Origin: Anaerolineaceae bacterium
Lineage (GTDB): Bacteria > Chloroflexota > Anaerolineae > Anaerolineales > Villigracilaceae
Reading direction: 5' to 3'
DNA: 64,000 bases
Assembly (NCBI GenBank): GCA_009772985.1
Contig: WOUS01000006.1
Coordinates: forward strand, 1-64,000
Position 1 is the first letter of the stretch, and the number at the start of each line of letters is the position of its first letter. Position numbers and translations under genes: made by a program. The notes under the pieces were generated by a model. The model ran no database searches, was not told the origin of the DNA, and saw nothing but the letters and a program-made list of their open reading frames with translations. Below, in pieces: positions 62,353 to 64,000 of this stretch.

Positions 62353-63111
62353 ATGCGCATCGTCCGCTATCAAGTCAAGAATGAAACGCCCCGTTACGGC
62401 TGGATTTTGGAGAACAAAGTCGGCCCCATCGAAGGCGACATCTACGGCGCATACCGCCGCCTCGAAGCCGATACCCCGCTGGCCGACGTAAAACTGCTCG
62501 CCCCGGCCCAGCCATCGAAGATCATCTGCATTGGGCGGAACTATGCCGAACACGCCAAAGAACACGAGGTCGAGGTCCCGAAAGTGCCGCTGCTTTTTAT
62601 GAAGCCGCCGTCGTCCATCCTCGATCCGGGCGGGACCGTCATCCTGCCTCCGCAGTCCCGGCAGGTGGAGCACGAGGCCGAACTGGTCGTCGTCATCGGC
62701 AAACGCGGACGGCACATCACGGCCGAGGAGGCCCAGGGGTACGTGTACGGCTACACGGTCGGGAACGACGTGACGGCGCGCGACCTGCAGAAGTCCGACG
62801 GCCAGTGGACGCGCGCCAAGGGCTTCGACACCTTCTGCCCCTTCGGCCCGTGGATAGACACCGAGTTCGACCCGGCGGACGCGGTCATCACCTGCCGCGT
62901 CAGCGGGCAGCCGCGCCAGATGGCCTCCACGCGCGACATGGTCTTCAACGTCAGCACGCTGATCGCGTTCATCTCGTCCGTGATGACGCTCGAACCGGGC
63001 GACCTGATCTTCACCGGCACCCCGGCCGGGGTCGGACTCCTGAAGCCGGGCGACGTGGTGGACGTGGAGATCGAGGGCCTGGGCAAACTCAGCAACCCGG
63101 TGGCCGCGTAA
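62353..63111 (+). CDS. Fumarylacetoacetate-hydrolase-family protein
   Basis: 252 residues. FAH fold: SKIICIGRNYAEHAKEH, FMKPPSSILDPGG, the metal-binding VEHEAELVVVIGK, YTVGNDVTARDLQ, GFDTFCPFGPW and IFTGTPAGVGLLKPGD. The family includes acylpyruvases, oxaloacetate decarboxylases and hydratases of aromatic breakdown; no neighbours decide between them. It has a CAGGAGTAT site before the ATG at 62353. Confidence 0.9.
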   Translation: MRIVRYQVKNETPRYGWILENKVGPIEGDIYGAYRRLEADTPLADVKLLAPAQPSKIICIGRNYAEHAKEHEVEVPKVPLLFMKPPSSILDPGGTVILPPQSRQVEHEAELVVVIGKRGRHITAEEAQGYVYGYTVGNDVTARDLQKSDGQWTRAKGFDTFCPFGPWIDTEFDPADAVITCRVSGQPRQMASTRDMVFNVSTLIAFISSVMTLEPGDLIFTGTPAGVGLLKPGDVVDVEIEGLGKLSNPVAA

Positions 63112-63139
63112 GCAGGCGCACAAACGAAAGGAGAATTCC

Positions 63140-63967
63140 ATGAAGAAACTCATCCCGTTCGCCGTCATCCTGGCGGTCATGTTCATGGCCTGCAGCATCT
63201 CGGTTGACATCACCCCGCCGCCGCCCACCTCCATATTCACGGTCGCCGCGCCGCCGGTCACGGAAGCGCCCATCGTGTCCGCCCCGACGCCTGCGCCGGT
63301 CAACGTCACCTGCAACGGTGTCTCCCTGTACATTGACCCGGCGCTTGGCTCCAGTTACAGTTGCCAGACCATCCCGGAAAGCGCCGAAGACATGGCGATT
63401 CACCCGCAATACACCGAGATCACCTTTCACGGTTACCCTCTGGCGAATACATTCTTCACCCCCCGTATTGACATCTTTCCGGTCCAGCGTTTCAGCGAAA
63501 TGGCCCCCGACTTCATCCCCGGGCGTGTGCAGATGCTGCAGAACCTGATTGCTGGCGGAATGCCGGGAGACAGCGACCTGCCGCTCCTGCCGATCTTCAA
63601 CGCCGCCCAAGTGTTTACCGCCCGCTACGGGGTGGTCGGCTTCCAGAACGGGAGCGGCATCCGTTACCTGACCCTCTATGCCCAGTACGCCGCCCCGATC
63701 AACAACCACGACCTGTTCTACACCTTCCAGGGACTCACCAGCGACGGGCAATACTGGGTTTCCGTCATCCTGCCCATCAGCAACCCCATCCTGCCGGCCG
63801 ACGGCGTCAACCCGCCGGGCGGACAGAGTTGGGAGGATTTCAGCAACAACTACCAGGCTTACGCCGCCGACATGACCGTGCAACTGAACGCCCAGCCGCC
63901 CGACAGTTTCGCCCCCGCCATCACCCTGCTGGACGCGCTCATCAACAGCATCATCATCCAGCCGTAA
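63140..63967 (+). CDS. Lipoprotein of unknown function
   Basis: 275 residues. Lipoprotein signal (MKKLIPFAVILAVMFMAC; lipidation at Cys18), then a short Pro-rich linker with TPPPPTSIFTVAAPP and a ~210-residue extracytoplasmic domain (SLYIDPALGSSYSCQTIPES ... ADMTVQLNAQ). Two Cys may pair. The fold is not recognised. The same lipoprotein style (MKK, ITPPPPT) occurs at 28290, typical of Anaerolineae surface proteins. It has an AAAGGAG site. It starts 28 bases after the FAH gene and may be co-transcribed. Confidence 0.75.
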   Translation: MKKLIPFAVILAVMFMACSISVDITPPPPTSIFTVAAPPVTEAPIVSAPTPAPVNVTCNGVSLYIDPALGSSYSCQTIPESAEDMAIHPQYTEITFHGYPLANTFFTPRIDIFPVQRFSEMAPDFIPGRVQMLQNLIAGGMPGDSDLPLLPIFNAAQVFTARYGVVGFQNGSGIRYLTLYAQYAAPINNHDLFYTFQGLTSDGQYWVSVILPISNPILPADGVNPPGGQSWEDFSNNYQAYAADMTVQLNAQPPDSFAPAITLLDALINSIIIQP

Positions 63968-64000
63968 AAATCAGCCGGGCCTGCCTCCAGCAGCGCCCGG

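Overview
The window is a GC-rich bacterial chromosome segment with few AT-rich accessory patches. The likely source is a Chloroflexota bacterium of the Anaerolineae type. This is an inference from the gene set and style: proline/threonine-rich lipoproteins, a GlyA-GcvT fusion, a short InfB, a two-domain ThyX homologue and very many small palindromic intergenic repeats. No rRNA is present; there is one tRNA (Val, UAC).

Layout. 1-4286: cell-wall amidase, AMMECR1 protein, two tandem proline-rich membrane proteins and a two-domain ThyX-like protein. 4381-11921 (minus): the translation/transcription cluster nusA-rnpM-infB-rbfA-nrnA-truB-ribF. 12229-20712: methyltransferases, UDP-glucose dehydrogenase, a glycosyltransferase and a response regulator (surface polymers and signalling). 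21165-22979: panB-panE. 23119-32290: a complete cytochrome c maturation locus, including a tiny ccmD and a CxxxY-type CcmE. 32344-36715: secreted lytic-transglycosylase-like protein, chagasin-like inhibitor and an HdrD/GlpC-like iron-sulfur membrane protein. 36855-38431: an AT-rich patch with two membrane proteins. 38646-43524 (minus): a respiratory operon of cytochrome b carrying a haem-c motif, subunit IV, Rieske protein, a second HdrD-like protein and an FrhB-like protein. 43742-50724: methyltransferase, lipoamide dehydrogenase, a small gene flanked by a copy of the lpd tail, an AT-rich protein kinase, moaA and an aminotransferase behind an apparent attenuator. 50900-56416: DEAD-box helicase, an AT-rich cytosine methyltransferase / GHKL ATPase / Vsr defence cassette, and a HepT-MntA toxin-antitoxin pair flanked by direct repeats. 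56554-63967: ATP-grasp protein, GlyA-GcvT fusion, DUF2726 and DUF4013 proteins, tRNA-Val, FAH-family hydrolase and a lipoprotein.

The Ccm locus would supply haem attachment for the CxxCH site in the cytochrome b protein, and the two HdrD-like proteins suggest quinone-linked electron transfer. panB/panE, glyA-gcvT, lpd, ribF and thyX-like point to cofactor and one-carbon metabolism.

The strongest unexplained signal is a population of at least ten families of short palindromic or tandem elements. They fill the intergenic gaps, supply stop codons, and sit in frame inside at least nine proteins. In the panE tail the insertion can be read directly from a 21-bp duplication. A second signal is that two small modules are followed by a diverged copy of a host-gene 3' end. 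A third is a recurring promoter layout, -35/17/-10/6/ATG, that predicts leaderless mRNAs.
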